DNA of 64,000 bases from Pyricularia pennisetigena (Eukaryota > Ascomycota > Sordariomycetes > Magnaporthales > Pyriculariaceae). The notes below the pieces were generated by a model. The model saw only the letters and a list, made by a program, of their open reading frames with translations, did not search any database and was not told the origin of the DNA. This document shows positions 45,748 through 57,699 of the stretch, in pieces; position 1 is the stretch's first letter; each line of letters opens with the position of its first letter. The DNA lies in the NCBI RefSeq assembly GCF_004337985.1, contig NC_043743.1:3084543-3148542 (forward strand). The letters are read 5' to 3'. The translations under genes were made by a program, and so were the position numbers.

Positions 45748-48634
45748 CTTTGCGGCAATAAAGAAACGAGTGATATTGCCAAAGATGTCTGGGAAAAAGA
45801 GCGAGTGAGTGTATTGGATAGAACCCCGGGAGCTGGTGATGAGCAAACAACAAGAGATCGTCGACCTGAGAGGTGCAGAACTGATGCTTTTATAGAGATT
45901 TTTGACGAGACATTTTGACTTGGACTTAATGCTTCGGAAGTGCTGCCGGCCTTTTTCCTTCACGATGTCCAAGCATGTGTAGACGAGCCCCTGGAAAGCT
46001 TGGCCACCACTTTGTCGTGTTGTGAGGCAGCGCTATGACACGACAGGATTGCGCACCCCTCTCAATATTCCAAGGCAATATTCGATCTTGATGGCTCCAG
46101 GGCTGCAATATTTTCTGTGCCTGCATGTATTGAGCCCCGTTTGGGTATAGCAGACTGGCTGGCCACCGCAAATTACCGCGTCAGGACCCAGCATGGTCCG
46201 GCTCACGCGGCTGTGAAATTTGATACTCCTTCGACAGCATACCTAGGATTGCTAGCGGCACAGCAGCAAGGATCACGTCAGTCTTCCCAGAAACGACTGT
46301 TTACGAGTCCTTTGACAATGGTACTCTTCGTATAGCCGTGCCTTGCTGACATGCGCAGTGCCATTTTCTACTTTCCAACCTGGACGGCGGGAGATATCAT
46401 TCGAGAAAAACCACATAGATGATGGATGGCATCTCGCTGCCTTCTGACCACACTATAGAAGCCCACTTTCTGGACGTACGTATGGATACCAAGCCAGGGG
46501 TCTACAGCACTCTGTAGTTTTAACATTTGATATGGGCCTTTCTCGTTGTTTGGGAAAAATGAAGGTAACAAAACAAAGAAACCACTGTATGCTAACTATA
46601 CGGTGTGTAATCGGACGTTGACCCCTTGGCGCCCACATTCCGAAATACTTTTCCAAGCATGCGGTAGTAGACAGTTCCACTATGTTCCCACGCAGCCCGC
46701 CGACGAGGTTGTGAACAGACTCAGTAACAAGGTTACGTGACTCGCGGCGTAGTTGTATAGGCAGCGGCATTTCCCGCCGACAAAGGTGCAGAGGTTTCAC
46801 CGAAAGAGTATTTGAACCGGGGGTCAGGTGAGGCGGCGGAGCACAGAAAAAAAAAAAAAAAAAGAAAAAAGAAAGAAAAGCCTGCTAGGGCCACCTATTG
46901 CCCGAGCCTTCGGCCGATGTGGGTATAGGAACAGATCGCGGCTAACGGGGCGCGATCCCAGCTTCATCCTTGACTATGGGGCAGAATGTTTCCGTACTGC
47001 ATGAGATCTCGGGCGGCAGCTTGAACCGGTGGTCCCGTCTTGCAGGGAAAAACCCGGCCAATGATGAGAGCTCAAACGGTCAGCCAAGGCTTCAAGCGAA
47101 TAAAGCGCACTTGCCGCTGGAGACAGGCTCAGAAGCAACATGGCATTTTGTATAATACTACCGTAATATATCTGGAAGTGATAGTTGCAATTCTGTGCAC
47201 GCCCGGACGCTTGGCTCACACAATGCAACGGTAGAAATTACCAGGGGTACGCTGGAACGGTTTGACCTCTCATGAGCCGGCAGTTGGGATCGACCGACCG
47301 AAGTATGTGAATATATGGTACCACACGCAAGCGTTATGTTTGTCTTTGTGTTTTGTCCCTGAAAATGCGCCACTGTCAGCCATGTATACTGGGCCTCGTA
47401 TATCGTCCAAATAACTCTTGCGGCCCAAGCACTACCGCACATGATGCGGTCTCCGCGGAGACCGATAATGAAGGGGGTTGGCCAGGCAGGGCGACAATTG
47501 ATGACGAGCTTGCAAGCGCCAAGTAGCTTTAAAAAAAATGCTAAAAAATAAGCATGCTCCAATACCTGGAGCACAAACAAGGAGCTCCTTGTACTTTTGG
47601 CAAGAAAGGGGAAAGATATTCATCCGGCGGCACAAAACGTGGGTGGGGTATAGTGGATGAAGGTGCGCAAATGATGGCAATGCTAGACCTAAAGCAGCAC
47701 TGCTGCCTTGGCTGTCGCTCCATTTACGAGAAAACAATAAGAAAGTGTATTGAGTCTTAGCGCGAACTGGTTTGTGACTGGATTTGTTGAAGAATTTCCG
47801 CCGCAAGCGCGTCTCTCCAATGTGTCATCAGCACAATGCTTGGCGCACAGATGACCAACAACCGGCAACAAGACGTCTGAAGTTGCCGTGAGGGTTCACT
47901 GATGGCACGGGTCCAATAATTGACACTTGATATTATTAAGGGACAGGAACACACATGCAGGGTTCTCGCAAGGGGAAAAGAGTTTACAGGGTCTGAGCTG
48001 CGAGTGGATGCCCTTTCGCAGCCAAGACCTGAAAAAATAAGTGAGCCTCCACCAACAGGGCACATCGCAGTCCTAGCACAGAGGGGCTGGAGGATGGATA
48101 CGTGGCTGGGTGGGTGGGTGAGGCAAAAAAAATAGAGACCCGAAAAAAAAAAATGAGTAAAAAATAAAAAAATAAAAATGGAAATATCAGCATGAAATAG
48201 AGACTAATAATGTGGATGGCAGGATTTTGATTTCGACCCATAATGAGCTGCAAGGTTGTGGGGACTCGTGTCGAGGTATATCAAACCGTGGGAATATGAC
48301 GTTGGCAGCCTTTTTTCCTTCTTCAGGGTCCCACTTTGAACTGGAGCCGAATGGGAGCTACGTGGCTTGGATATGTGGCTTGTGGCTTGGATGGGTTCGT
48401 GACTGATGGCTGAGCATACTGTATGGAGACAGAGAGCAAATCAACAAGGCATGTACCACGCAGAAGCTGTGCCGATAAGATAAGGCGACTTTGTTTCCAT
48501 GTTTAGGATCCACCCTTTGGATGGATCTGGATCTGAACATCGTCATTTTGAGAATGATGGAGTCTTGCACCACCACCCATTAAGCACGTCGCGAATCACG
48601 TTGATCAAAGTCGGTTCACTCTCGAGGAGTGGCA
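45748..48634. other. intergenic, 2.9 kb
   Basis: Between two genes transcribed apart (laccase and NTR1-like). No gene, tRNA or mobile element is supported. Contains an A17 run near 46847-46863 and AT-rich tracts near 48125-48185. Confidence 0.45.
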
Positions 48635-51514
48635 ATGGATCGAGTGCAAAACATGCCTTTTGATCCCTCGACTCTAAAGGCATCCGCTCAGCTTTACTCA
48701 TCCTCGGATTCCGAAGAAGACGAGGACGACGACGCGTTCCAGATTCCAAACGCGAACCCCGACGCCGACGAGTTCGCAGACCACAACCCCCGGAAACGTA
48801 GGAGGACAGGACGCGACGCGAAAGAAAGTGCCGCGCTGGGCGTCTTTGGCTCCGAGAGCGAGGACGACGGGCCGGGGAATCGGTGGAAACACAAGAAGTT
48901 ACGTCACAAGGGCGTTGCTTTTGTGTCCTCGAATGATGCCAAGAAGAGCGGCGACGACGACGAAGACGAGGATGAGGACGAACTGCGGTACACCGGGCTA
49001 GGTTCCATGCACGGCAGGCCAAGCGAAGAAAAGGATGACGAGGAAGAAGATGATGCGCCAACGGGGGGCTTAGGTTTTGGCTTTGCGGCGCAAAAGGTGG
49101 CACAAGATACCACCTGGGCTGCTGGAAGTCGAACTTCACAAAAGTTTGGAAACCTCTTCAAAAAGTCCACCTCTTCTGCCGACACGCCGCTCGGCCGAGG
49201 CTTCGTGCCGACTTCTTCCTTCATCCCGCAGCTCAAGCCGCGTGACGACGAAAATGATGCGCCCGCGACTCCGATCGCCCGCCCGAGCGCTTTTTCTAGC
49301 GCGCGTGCCGGCAAGGGGAAAAAAGGAGCCGCCAGCGGACCAAACCCCAATTCCTTTGGTGCGAGGATGATGGCCAAGATGGGGTACACGGAAGGCACTG
49401 GTCTTGGTGCGGAGGGGCAAGGTCGCAACGTCATTATCGAGGCCAACTTGCGACCTCAAAGAGCAGGTCTTGGTGTCGTTAGGGAAAAGACCGAAACAGA
49501 ACGGCAGGAAGAGAAACGCCAGGCCAGAATGCGCGGTGAAGTCGTGGTAGACTCGGACGAGGAAGAGAAGAAGCGCAACGCCGCAAGGAAGAAGAAGGCA
49601 CACGCAGGAGGGGGCACTAGTACTCCCGCCAGTGGTACTAGCACGCCCAGACGGCCCAAACAGAAATACCTCACCATGGATGAGATCAAGAAGGCCGCGC
49701 CTGGTCTCAATATCCCGGATGCGTTCACGCCGATTCTAGACCTCACCGGGCCTGGTAAGAAGATGCTCACCACCTCATCGGGCCTGATGACGCCAACGGG
49801 TGCGTCGGCTATTCCAGAGACTTCTGATCAGGCAGAATCGAGGAAACTGGCACGGCGCGCACAGAACGACTTTATGGCAATATTGGAAGAATGGCAAAGC
49901 CTTCAGCAGCGCAAGGCTTATGCAGAGTTGCAGCTGCAGCAAGAAATGCAGGAGCTAGCTGAATTAGAAGCAGGCCTGGCAGCACACCGATCAACGGTGG
50001 AACAGTTGGGCCGCTTGTCTCTGGCTGATGAGTCCGTTGATGACGCGCAGCGGCGCTGGGACCTTGTCACCTCAATACTGAAAGAGACCTCATCAGCCAT
50101 GGCAGGAGCAGGGCAGGAATCATCAGGCGAGGAAATCCGCGCCATCGCCGTTGCTGCGCTGCATCCCGTGTTTACTGAAGTCCTGCAGTTCTGGGATCCA
50201 CTAGAGGACGACCGAAAGAACATAGTGAAGGACCTCCTCGACCTATCAAACCTTGTTGGTATCGCCCAATCGCAAACAACAAAACAACAACAATTCGCTT
50301 CCGAAGCCCTTCGCCACCACCGCCGCAAGCCCAACGCATCACCTTACGAAACTATGATTTACAAGATCTGGCTGCCACACGCAGCGCGTGCAGTCCGTGC
50401 TTGGGATGTACACGATACAGACCGTCTGCTCAACATGTGGAAAACCTGGCTGCCCGTGCTCCCCGACTTCATTCGCAAACAACTCCTGGAACAAGACATT
50501 GTGCGCAAGCTCGAAGACGCGGTTGCCAAGTGGGAGCCCAAGAAGAGGAGAAAGCATCACAACAAACCGCACATGTGGATTTTCCCTTGGCTGCAATACC
50601 TTCCAGCCCATCATCTCGACCCCAAGAGCTCTTCGGGCCTGGTCTCCGATGTCAAGCGCAAGTTCAGGCAGTTGATCGAGGCATGGGAGTTCGAGAAGGG
50701 TGTGATCCCTGGCTTGGTCGCATGGAAGGATGTTCTCAGGCAAAGCAGCCAGAACGACCAGTGGCGACCGCTAGTCATGGGACACATTTTGCCCAGTATT
50801 GCGCGTTATCTGCGGAGAAAGTTTGAGGTTGACCCCGCAGACCAGGCGCCGTACATGGACATCTTGAATGGGGTTCTTGAGTGGTCGCAAATCATCTCTG
50901 CGGAAGCGTTGGCCGAAATTATGGTTGCTGAGCTTTTCCCCAAGTGGCACAATTGTCTGTACCAATGGCTGGTCTCGGACTCTGTCGACTGGATACAGGT
51001 GATTGAATGGTGTGAGTGGTGGATGCATTCAGTGTTCCCGGCTGAAATACGAAACTGTCCATCTATCGCTGCAGAGTTTCTCAAGGGCCAGAGGATGGTC
51101 GATTTGGGATTAGACCTGGGGGATCGTATAGCAGCTGAGCTCCCGCGCCCGAACAAGGACTCAGGTCGTGAAGCAAAATCGGACCCGCCCTCACGAGCGC
51201 AACCCCCGCTGCCGAAGCAGGCACATCATCCCCAGCCAGCGACAACCGCCCAGCCCAAGACGGGGCCAGCAAGCTTCAGGCAGCAAGTGGAAGACTGGTG
51301 TGCGGCGCACGACCTGCAGTTCATCCCGGAACGCAAAAAGGTGCATGCAAAGGGACCGCTCTATCGGATCACGGCACGTGGCGACGGAAAGGGCGGGGTT
51401 CTGGGGTACTTTGGCGAGGACGCGCTGTGGTTTGAGAACAAGGGCAAGGAGAGCATCGTGCGCGGCGAAGACGATTTTTTCCTCAAGATTGTACACCCCG
51501 GGCTGGCGGGCTAA
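48635..51514 (+). CDS. NTR1: NTR1/TFIP11-like G-patch splicing factor, 959 aa, single exon
   Basis: One 2,880-nt exon. NTR1 (yeast Spp382, human TFIP11) recruits and activates the helicase Prp43 to disassemble post-catalytic and stalled spliceosomes in the nucleus. Seen in order: an acidic N-terminus with a basic nuclear-localisation-like 'PRKRRRTGRDAK', a TIP_N-like block around residues 135-165 ('GGLGFGFAAQKVAQDTTW'), the G-patch at about 240-282 ('SFGARMMAKMGYTEGTGLG', 'RPQRAGLG'), a coiled-coil Gln/Glu-rich stretch (about 410-450), then the GCFC-type domain ('YETMIYKIWLPHAARAVRAW', 'PHMWIFPWLQYLPAHHLDPK') and a conserved C-terminal domain ending 'EDDFFLKIVHPGLAG'. Length fits the family. 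The ATG at 48635 is in frame right after a GTG; nothing conserved is lost. Start and stop are both intact. Confidence 0.92.
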   Translation: MDRVQNMPFDPSTLKASAQLYSSSDSEEDEDDDAFQIPNANPDADEFADHNPRKRRRTGRDAKESAALGVFGSESEDDGPGNRWKHKKLRHKGVAFVSSNDAKKSGDDDEDEDEDELRYTGLGSMHGRPSEEKDDEEEDDAPTGGLGFGFAAQKVAQDTTWAAGSRTSQKFGNLFKKSTSSADTPLGRGFVPTSSFIPQLKPRDDENDAPATPIARPSAFSSARAGKGKKGAASGPNPNSFGARMMAKMGYTEGTGLGAEGQGRNVIIEANLRPQRAGLGVVREKTETERQEEKRQARMRGEVVVDSDEEEKKRNAARKKKAHAGGGTSTPASGTSTPRRPKQKYLTMDEIKKAAPGLNIPDAFTPILDLTGPGKKMLTTSSGLMTPTGASAIPETSDQAESRKLARRAQNDFMAILEEWQSLQQRKAYAELQLQQEMQELAELEAGLAAHRSTVEQLGRLSLADESVDDAQRRWDLVTSILKETSSAMAGAGQESSGEEIRAIAVAALHPVFTEVLQFWDPLEDDRKNIVKDLLDLSNLVGIAQSQTTKQQQFASEALRHHRRKPNASPYETMIYKIWLPHAARAVRAWDVHDTDRLLNMWKTWLPVLPDFIRKQLLEQDIVRKLEDAVAKWEPKKRRKHHNKPHMWIFPWLQYLPAHHLDPKSSSGLVSDVKRKFRQLIEAWEFEKGVIPGLVAWKDVLRQSSQNDQWRPLVMGHILPSIARYLRRKFEVDPADQAPYMDILNGVLEWSQIISAEALAEIMVAELFPKWHNCLYQWLVSDSVDWIQVIEWCEWWMHSVFPAEIRNCPSIAAEFLKGQRMVDLGLDLGDRIAAELPRPNKDSGREAKSDPPSRAQPPLPKQAHHPQPATTAQPKTGPASFRQQVEDWCAAHDLQFIPERKKVHAKGPLYRITARGDGKGGVLGYFGEDALWFENKGKESIVRGEDDFFLKIVHPGLAG

Positions 51515-52828
51515 TTAGCCACCCCCATATTTTTTATACATTTTATGCTCTGTACGCTAGGATCAATATGGCATGGACAAAAAAAAAACAAGAAGGGGAA
51601 GAGAAAAGGACCCCGCATGAAAGGAACGCTGTCAAACGTGTTTTAGCGAGTCTGCACGCGAATCAGATCAACCGGGCTGTCGGGTGAGAACATTAATCGT
51701 GTTCTGTCGCGGGTTGGGGGCAAAAATCCCGTCATTCTGGGAAGACTGCCTTCAGGCTTGGCCTCTTTTATTTTGTCATATTTTGTGCCTGCTTCGCCGC
51801 GGAGGATTACTTGTCGTACAATCCCAGGCGGGATTTGTGATTGGGTGGCCCGGTGGTGCTGTTGGTTCTTCTCTGCATATTTATAGAATGACTGTGCCCT
51901 AATCTGATGCCTGCGGCTCAGGGATAGGCCAGTTTCCCATAGGGTTCGAATTTAGTTGAGTCAAAAACAAACGGGGCTAATTAGGCACGTACCTGACAAC
52001 TAGGCAGATAAATAGATGGGTTAATTGCCTGTTCTGCATGCTTCCGTCCGAGCTTTCAGTCGGGAAGTGGAGGAGGGTAAATGGCTGAGTCAATACTTAC
52101 CTGCTATATTATCCTTCGTTGGGTTTATCAGGCCAAATATGAATGGTTGCTAATCCCCGTGGATTTTTCTATGATTAATTTGCCCAGTTGTGGTTTTTGC
52201 CGTATTTTCTGCCCCCCCACTTGGGCAGCTACCAACAACTCTTCTTATCTAATAGGCCGCAATGAGGCGAGCAACCATCGTACCAGTGTAAATGGCCCTC
52301 CCTGTTCCCCCGATTAACGTACTACGCCGCTCTGGCTCCGCTGAGCTGATGTTTTGTTGGAATGTGGGCAAAATTCCTCAACATGCAAATTCCCGAACAA
52401 CAAATCCTAAGGGAAATAAAAGGTACGATGGGGCGGGAAAACTGGGATAAGTGACTAGTCTAGTAGACTAGTTCCCTGACACATTCCAACGGGTCCAAAC
52501 TCCATAATACTACTCTGGGGAACAAGAGAGAAAAAGGAGAGGAAAAAAGAAGAGGAAAAGAAAAGAAAAGAAAAGAAAAGATGATGGGGGCAGTCCCAGG
52601 GCGACGATTTACCAAAGTATAATTGTCTTGCCCACACCACCACAAGCGATTATATGTTTTCGACGTTTTGACCTCGAGTCATCCCCCCCTTTTTTTTTCT
52701 CTCTCTCTTCTAGATGCGCGCAGGCAGCCAATCTTTCCCCAAGTATCCTTCCAACCTTACCGCCTGTCCTCCATTCCGAAACATAAGCTTGCAAAGGCCG
52801 CATAAGCAAAACGCTCAGAGGCTCAGCC
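51515..52828. other. intergenic, 1.3 kb, with palindrome and (AAAAG)n
   Basis: No gene seen. A 19-nt perfect inverted repeat lies at 52454-52472 (arms ACTAGTCTA / TAGACTAGT around one G). An (AAAAG)n tract is at 52555-52581. Confidence 0.45.
52454..52472. repeat. 19-nt palindrome
   Basis: Two 9-nt arms, ACTAGTCTA and TAGACTAGT, around a single G. Related CTAGTCTAG words occur elsewhere in the window (about 4057-4066 and 61564-61577). Confidence 0.8.
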
Positions 52829-53137
52829 ATGTGCAACGTCACGAACCACACCCACCTCGAGTCTATAAATCATGCCACGCTGGCGAAAAACATCCGGACC
52901 GACGCCCAAGGTCGTGCGCGCTACAGCAGTTCGATGCACCTCCCGGCATACGATGACGACAGGGGGATCCTGAGGTTCCTGGGCCTCACCGACGAGATGA
53001 TCGAGGTGGTGGTTGGCAGGCTCGGCGCCGTCGCTGGTGTCGAAGGGGGGAGGGACAGCCCGGGAGGGACCGAGTTGGATGTTGGTCGTTTTGCGGCTCT
53101 CGATGAGCTCTTGTCAATCTATCTCGGCAGACCAGGT

Positions 53138-53189
<52 letters not shown>

Positions 53190-53655
53190 CTTATAATGAA
53201 GAGAGTGAATAGAAAGACAAAAAAAAGTTACCTTTCTTTCAAAAACGGGAACAAAAAATTGAAGGGAGAAAAAAAAAAGACCAAGCAAATAAAATTTTCA
53301 ATCAGAGAAAGCTCCGGTTCTAAAATGCAATCAACCGCGCCGTCGATTCTCATGCCCCTGACGCGCCCGAGTCTAACCACCGTCTGGTTCTCGCACAGCA
53401 GACATAGCGCACGGCCTGACGCCTGAACTGGCGGCATCCTGCGGACGGATCGAGGTCTCTCCGTTTTTCACGCGCCAAACCCCCGGCACGTCGCCCTTCT
53501 TTGCGGACCGCATATTTTCGGACCACAACAAGATACGGCAAGACGCGGACAGGCTGGTCAAGAAGAACGCCGCGCTGCTCAAGGACCTTTGGCTGCAACA
53601 GCAGCGGGCTTGCGAGGTTGATGCGTGCGGGGGAGATGTAGCGATCAGGATGTGA
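52829..53655 (+). CDS. protein of unknown function, 186 aa, two exons with a T-rich intron
   Basis: Exons 52829-53135 and 53402-53655; donor CCAG|GTGAG, branch CTAAC, acceptor CAGCAG; 561 nt in frame (the acceptor three bases earlier, CACAG, would also keep frame). The intron is 266 nt, long for this window, because it holds a run of 49 T just after the donor. The product has no signal peptide or membrane helix. A helical N-terminal half ('GLTDEMIEVVVGRLGAV', 'LDVGRFAALDELLSIYLG') is followed by an Arg/Lys-rich helix near the C-terminus ('ADRLVKKNAALLKDLW'). I recognise no domain. Codon third positions are GC-rich on both exons, supporting that the gene is real. It lies downstream of the NTR1-like gene on the same strand. 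Confidence 0.55.
53141..53189. repeat. poly(T) tract, 49 nt, within an intron
   Basis: Begins immediately after the GTGAG donor of the unknown two-exon gene; the longest uninterrupted homopolymer in the window. Confidence 0.92.
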
Positions 53656-55962
53656 CTTTTTTTTTCCTTTCCGTTCATGAACTTTTTCCTTTTTGTCATC
53701 TTAGACCAATACCGGTGCCTTCAAGGGCCAGATCTGCGCAGCTTGCAGAGTTTTTCATGAGATATGTCATGGCTTGAATATTTTAGCTGCTGACCTATGT
53801 TTTTTTGTTGTTGTCGAAAGCTGTATCAGTTGATTGCAGTATCGCACGGGAAGAAACTTGCCTGCGTGGTTTTGATTGACCACCATTTGGATGTCTGGGT
53901 TCGCAGCTCATGTGTACAGACACCCCGACCCAAGAACTTTTTCTTTTCTTTTTTCAGCGTCCAGAACAGAGAATTCTTGGATGGGATTTCCAAAACGGCC
54001 TTCTCTTTCCTGGTCGGAGGCTATGCAACTTTGTTAATGTACGTCGTACTGGTTTCCGATCTTGTGCCCACATGTCACCTTAAATTTTTTCGCCAAGGCT
54101 AGCATCACACTGAAAATGGTATTCATATCCGGGTCCTTCTTAATATATCGAACTCTGGGCCGCCGGCCATCCACTAATCGGGGATTCTCATCGCAGATCG
54201 GGACCCGTTTTCGAGGCGATTCTCTTTTTGCAGCGTTTTGGGATGGAATAAGCATCGTCCGCATGGACGTTTTCTGCGGGGGGGCCTCATTTGACAGCAT
54301 CTGTGGGGATCAGGCTGGACGCATTCAAAACATCCCCACGTGGGGGCTAGTTTGAGCTGCATTTATGCAGTTGATGGGAGAGTCCGCGCAGGTGTATTAA
54401 TGTCGATCTTACTATTGCTACTTTGTACCCGAAACAAACTGTGGGATTAATTCAAACTATAAAAAAGAAAAAAGAACAAAAAAAAACATATAGTATCACA
54501 ACTTGAATATTGCTATACATATTTTTAGCTGAGTTTTTCTTGTTTTTTTTTTTTTTTTTTTTGTTTTTTTATCATTGCCAAGAATAGCAATTGTGCGCCA
54601 AATTCGCAGTAAAAAGTCGGCACGCCTGAAATGGCATCGCTACACACTTTTCATCTTGCGCTATCCTCCACGCTAATTGAGTTGAGACCGACGGACGGGG
54701 ATTTGTCTTGCCCGGAGAAATGCACAGTGGCTTTTTGTCTTGTTTGATTTTCCGCTTACCGAGTAGCTGTAAGCTCGGACTTGGAAACTTTCCGCCCCCC
54801 GCGGACAAGTCAAGGGTTATGGGGAAGATCAGTCATGAATTGTTGTCGTCGACGGGGCCATGAAATCGTTGTCATCGTATAAATCGTGCTTTCAGTTCCT
54901 CAGCATGACCTGGCTAGGGTTGCCATCAATGAGCCCTCATGGGTCTATTTTGAAAGAATAGCCTGGTCATAAGATGAACCGTGTGTGTGTGCACTCGTAG
55001 TCACGCCTCGCGGACCAAGCTCCAAATTCGGAATTAGAGCACACCTATGTTGCACACAGAGCTAGGTTTCGTGAGTCATGTGACCGGGCACTTGAGTAGG
55101 AGCTTCATAGAACAAACATGTGGCCCGAGATGAAGTGAATAACAGATATGATCTCCTGAAACTGAGATTATCCTTGGCGTGTTGGAGAGTTAATCCAGTA
55201 ACTCGCTAAGCTACTCGTTTGTAACAACTCCAGATGCTACATAGTGGTTGAAAAACAGTGTAAGTTTAGTCTCTTTGTTCAAGCCAGTAGAAGAGACTTG
55301 GCTCGCATTGAGCCGGTTATTATTACCTGCCACTGCGATCAGCAAGTATAGGAAAAAATAAAGCCTATATTCTCGTGATCTCGTGCTCTTGTGATCTTCT
55401 TGGATATATGCGCCGACTGATCATATCTCTGTTTGAGTTGTCACATTGCTCTATTTGCCACGACCTCAGAGAGAATACCTAATTTTGGTGAGAGTCATAA
55501 TGGCATATACAACCCAGATGTCAATCTCACATGGCGTCCGTTCAGCCGAGCCACAGATTTTGAAGCTAGGAGAAGGGCTATGTAACTCTACCGGATATCA
55601 ATCAATCAAAGAAATCTCCGATTTGCTGTATTACGACTGGGCAGAAGTATCATCTCATGTTCACATTACTCATCAAAAAACTATGTTCAAGTCGATCACA
55701 TTATTCATAGAACAGGGCTCTAAAATCCGGTTTTGCAAGGGCCGGTGAAAGCTATATACCCGTCGCGATATATTGTGGCTATGTTATGCATACAGCACGC
55801 AGTGGACCTTCGCGGCTTTCTTAGTACAACAATGCTCCAAAGATAGCCTCAAGGGGAGTGATCTACCGGAAGGTTTGGAGGCGAAGGAGAGTCATTGATA
55901 ATCATAGGTTTGAATTACCAAGCTCTAGATATGAGCAGTCCGCTTAGAGTCGTCTTCGCTTA

Positions 55963-56000
<38 letters not shown>

Positions 56001-56662
56001 AAAAAGAAAAAAAGACATACTAGGAATCAAGCTCGTATCAAAATACACGGGCTGTGGCCTGCTTGCAGTATTTTTGGCAAAAGTCCTTGACCAATTCTAT
56101 TGAACCTTGAAGTTGAAACATAGTTCGAGTCAGACCTTCACCTCCAGAGTAACCATTGCTTACTACCCCGTAATCATATGTGGTCAGGGACAGAATTGGC
56201 AATCATGGCTGAGTCATGTACAGCGATTTTGATGGAGATCAGGAAGATTATCTACGTTTTGTAGAGCTGTCGACATGGTGACATGCAACTGACAGGTCCC
56301 ACGGCTGCTAAATCCGTACAACGGGGGAATTTGACTTCCAAGGCAATGCCTGTCAAGACCTCGTATGGGCGTTGATATCGCCAGTGAGACTTTGTAAAGA
56401 TTTTTGTGATGGAAAAATTGTATAAATACTTCGAGATCTCGACGGTCAAGTCTGTTTTTGTTTCTTTCCATCATCATCATCATTCACTGACAGATCCTAC
56501 CTTTCATTCAGCTCATCAATCTTTTTTTTTTTTTTTTTTCCATTCTTTTTGATTTACAGATCAACCCCAACTTATCCATTCACTCGTCTTGAAGACAGAT
56601 CAGCATATCTATCGCTGTTATTACCATCATTTACATCAACCACCCAACCAACAACGATCAAG
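53656..56662. other. 3.0-kb AT-rich gene-free region
   Basis: No intact gene. T tracts at 54543-54562, 55965-55999 (T35) and 56522-56539. From about 54850 to 55750 the sequence is AT-rich and might include an old retroelement piece (see findings), but no coding domain can be named. The last part is the promoter and leader of the small secreted protein gene. Confidence 0.4.
55965..55999. repeat. poly(T) tract, 35 nt
   Basis: Uninterrupted T run in AT-rich intergenic DNA. Confidence 0.9.
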
Positions 56663-57221
56663 ATGCAGTTCTCCGCCGTCTCCGTCGCCATCTTCGCCGT
56701 CCTGCCCGCGCTTGTCGCTGCACAGGCAAGCCCTTCGCCGACCCCTTCGCCGACCGTTCCGACGGTCGCTACGCCGAGCCCTGCACCGAAGCCGCTCCTC
56801 CCCGTCTCCGAAACCTTGTGCTCCGATGCTCAGCGCAAAAGTTGCGCGGAAAGCACTGACGGGCTCAACCGCTGCCTTGTGTACGTAGACCCCATTCACC
56901 ATCAACCTTGGCAAGATGAAAGATATAGCTGGCTAACAAGCGGGGCTTTTTTCTTCCCTGGTTCTCTACAGCAAGGGTGGTGTCCCTCTCTGCGTTATCG
57001 ACTGCGAGTCCCAGACCACGTGCCGTACGCAGTGCAAGATTCAACTCAAGGACGAGGAGGCCAACGGCTTCTGCACCATCGGGTATGTCCCCTGACTTTT
57101 CCCCCCCACCCTCGGTTTTGTCGAGCAAAATCCATTTGCTAACCATTCCCCCAAACGCTGCTACAGAGACAACCCCTGCATCTGCAACAAGAACGGCGCT
57201 GCCAACAGCAGGAGCGGGTAA
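56663..57221 (+). CDS. small secreted cysteine-rich protein, 127 aa, three exons
   Basis: Exons 56663-56880, 56972-57082 and 57167-57221; donors GT|GTACGT and GG|GTATGT, acceptors CTACAG twice, branch GCTAAC; 384 nt in frame. A signal peptide ('[15 protein letters not shown]') is followed by a Pro/Ser/Thr spacer ('[12 protein letters not shown]') and a compact domain with ten cysteines in the last about 80 residues (SETLC, KSC, NRC, PLC, IDC, TTC, TQC, GFC, NPC, CIC), an even number that allows five disulfides. Size, secretion signal, spacer and cysteine content fit a fungal effector-like or surface protein. I do not recognise a named family. The sense-strand leader has a T18 run about 125 nt upstream of the start. 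Confidence 0.75.
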
Positions 57222-57699
57222 GCAGCTGCGGCTGGACAGAGATCTGCTATGGGGGCAGTGGCCTAGGCAGCTTAACGGGGCCATCAGAGGAAGGTTTCAA
57301 AGTTGGAGCTTTGGTTGCTTTCCTCGTTTTCTTTCTACCTTTTTCCCTAGGAGGGCTAAAGTTTTCTTTTTCCCATGGGACTTCTAATACTCGGATTTGG
57401 AACTTGGAGCTGGCGCTTCGGGGTTACGGCACGAATTTCCTCCTGATCGGAGGCTGGATTTTAGCTTATGGATCTTAAACACGGAACAGTCTGACTTTCC
57501 CACTATCGTCTTCCCTAAAAAGGTATTAATCGTGCCCAAAGAATTGTGAGGCCTGTATCATATCCTAGGTTTGACCACAGGACAGAGGCTTCATGGCTTC
57601 CCATACTCGTCAAGGCAAAGCAGCGATGGGAGCAGACGACGAGGATAAAAGGGGCGCGCTGGAGCGGAATTTTTTTTTTTTTTATATTAAATGTCGCTA
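57222..57699. other. short convergent intergenic region
   Basis: 478 nt between the stops of two convergent genes. Nothing but a T run near 57669-57681. Confidence 0.5.

Noticed and set aside
51930..51965. tRNA B-box-like 'GGTTCGAAT'
   Set aside because: No A box at the right distance upstream and the flanking bases do not pair into a T stem or acceptor stem.
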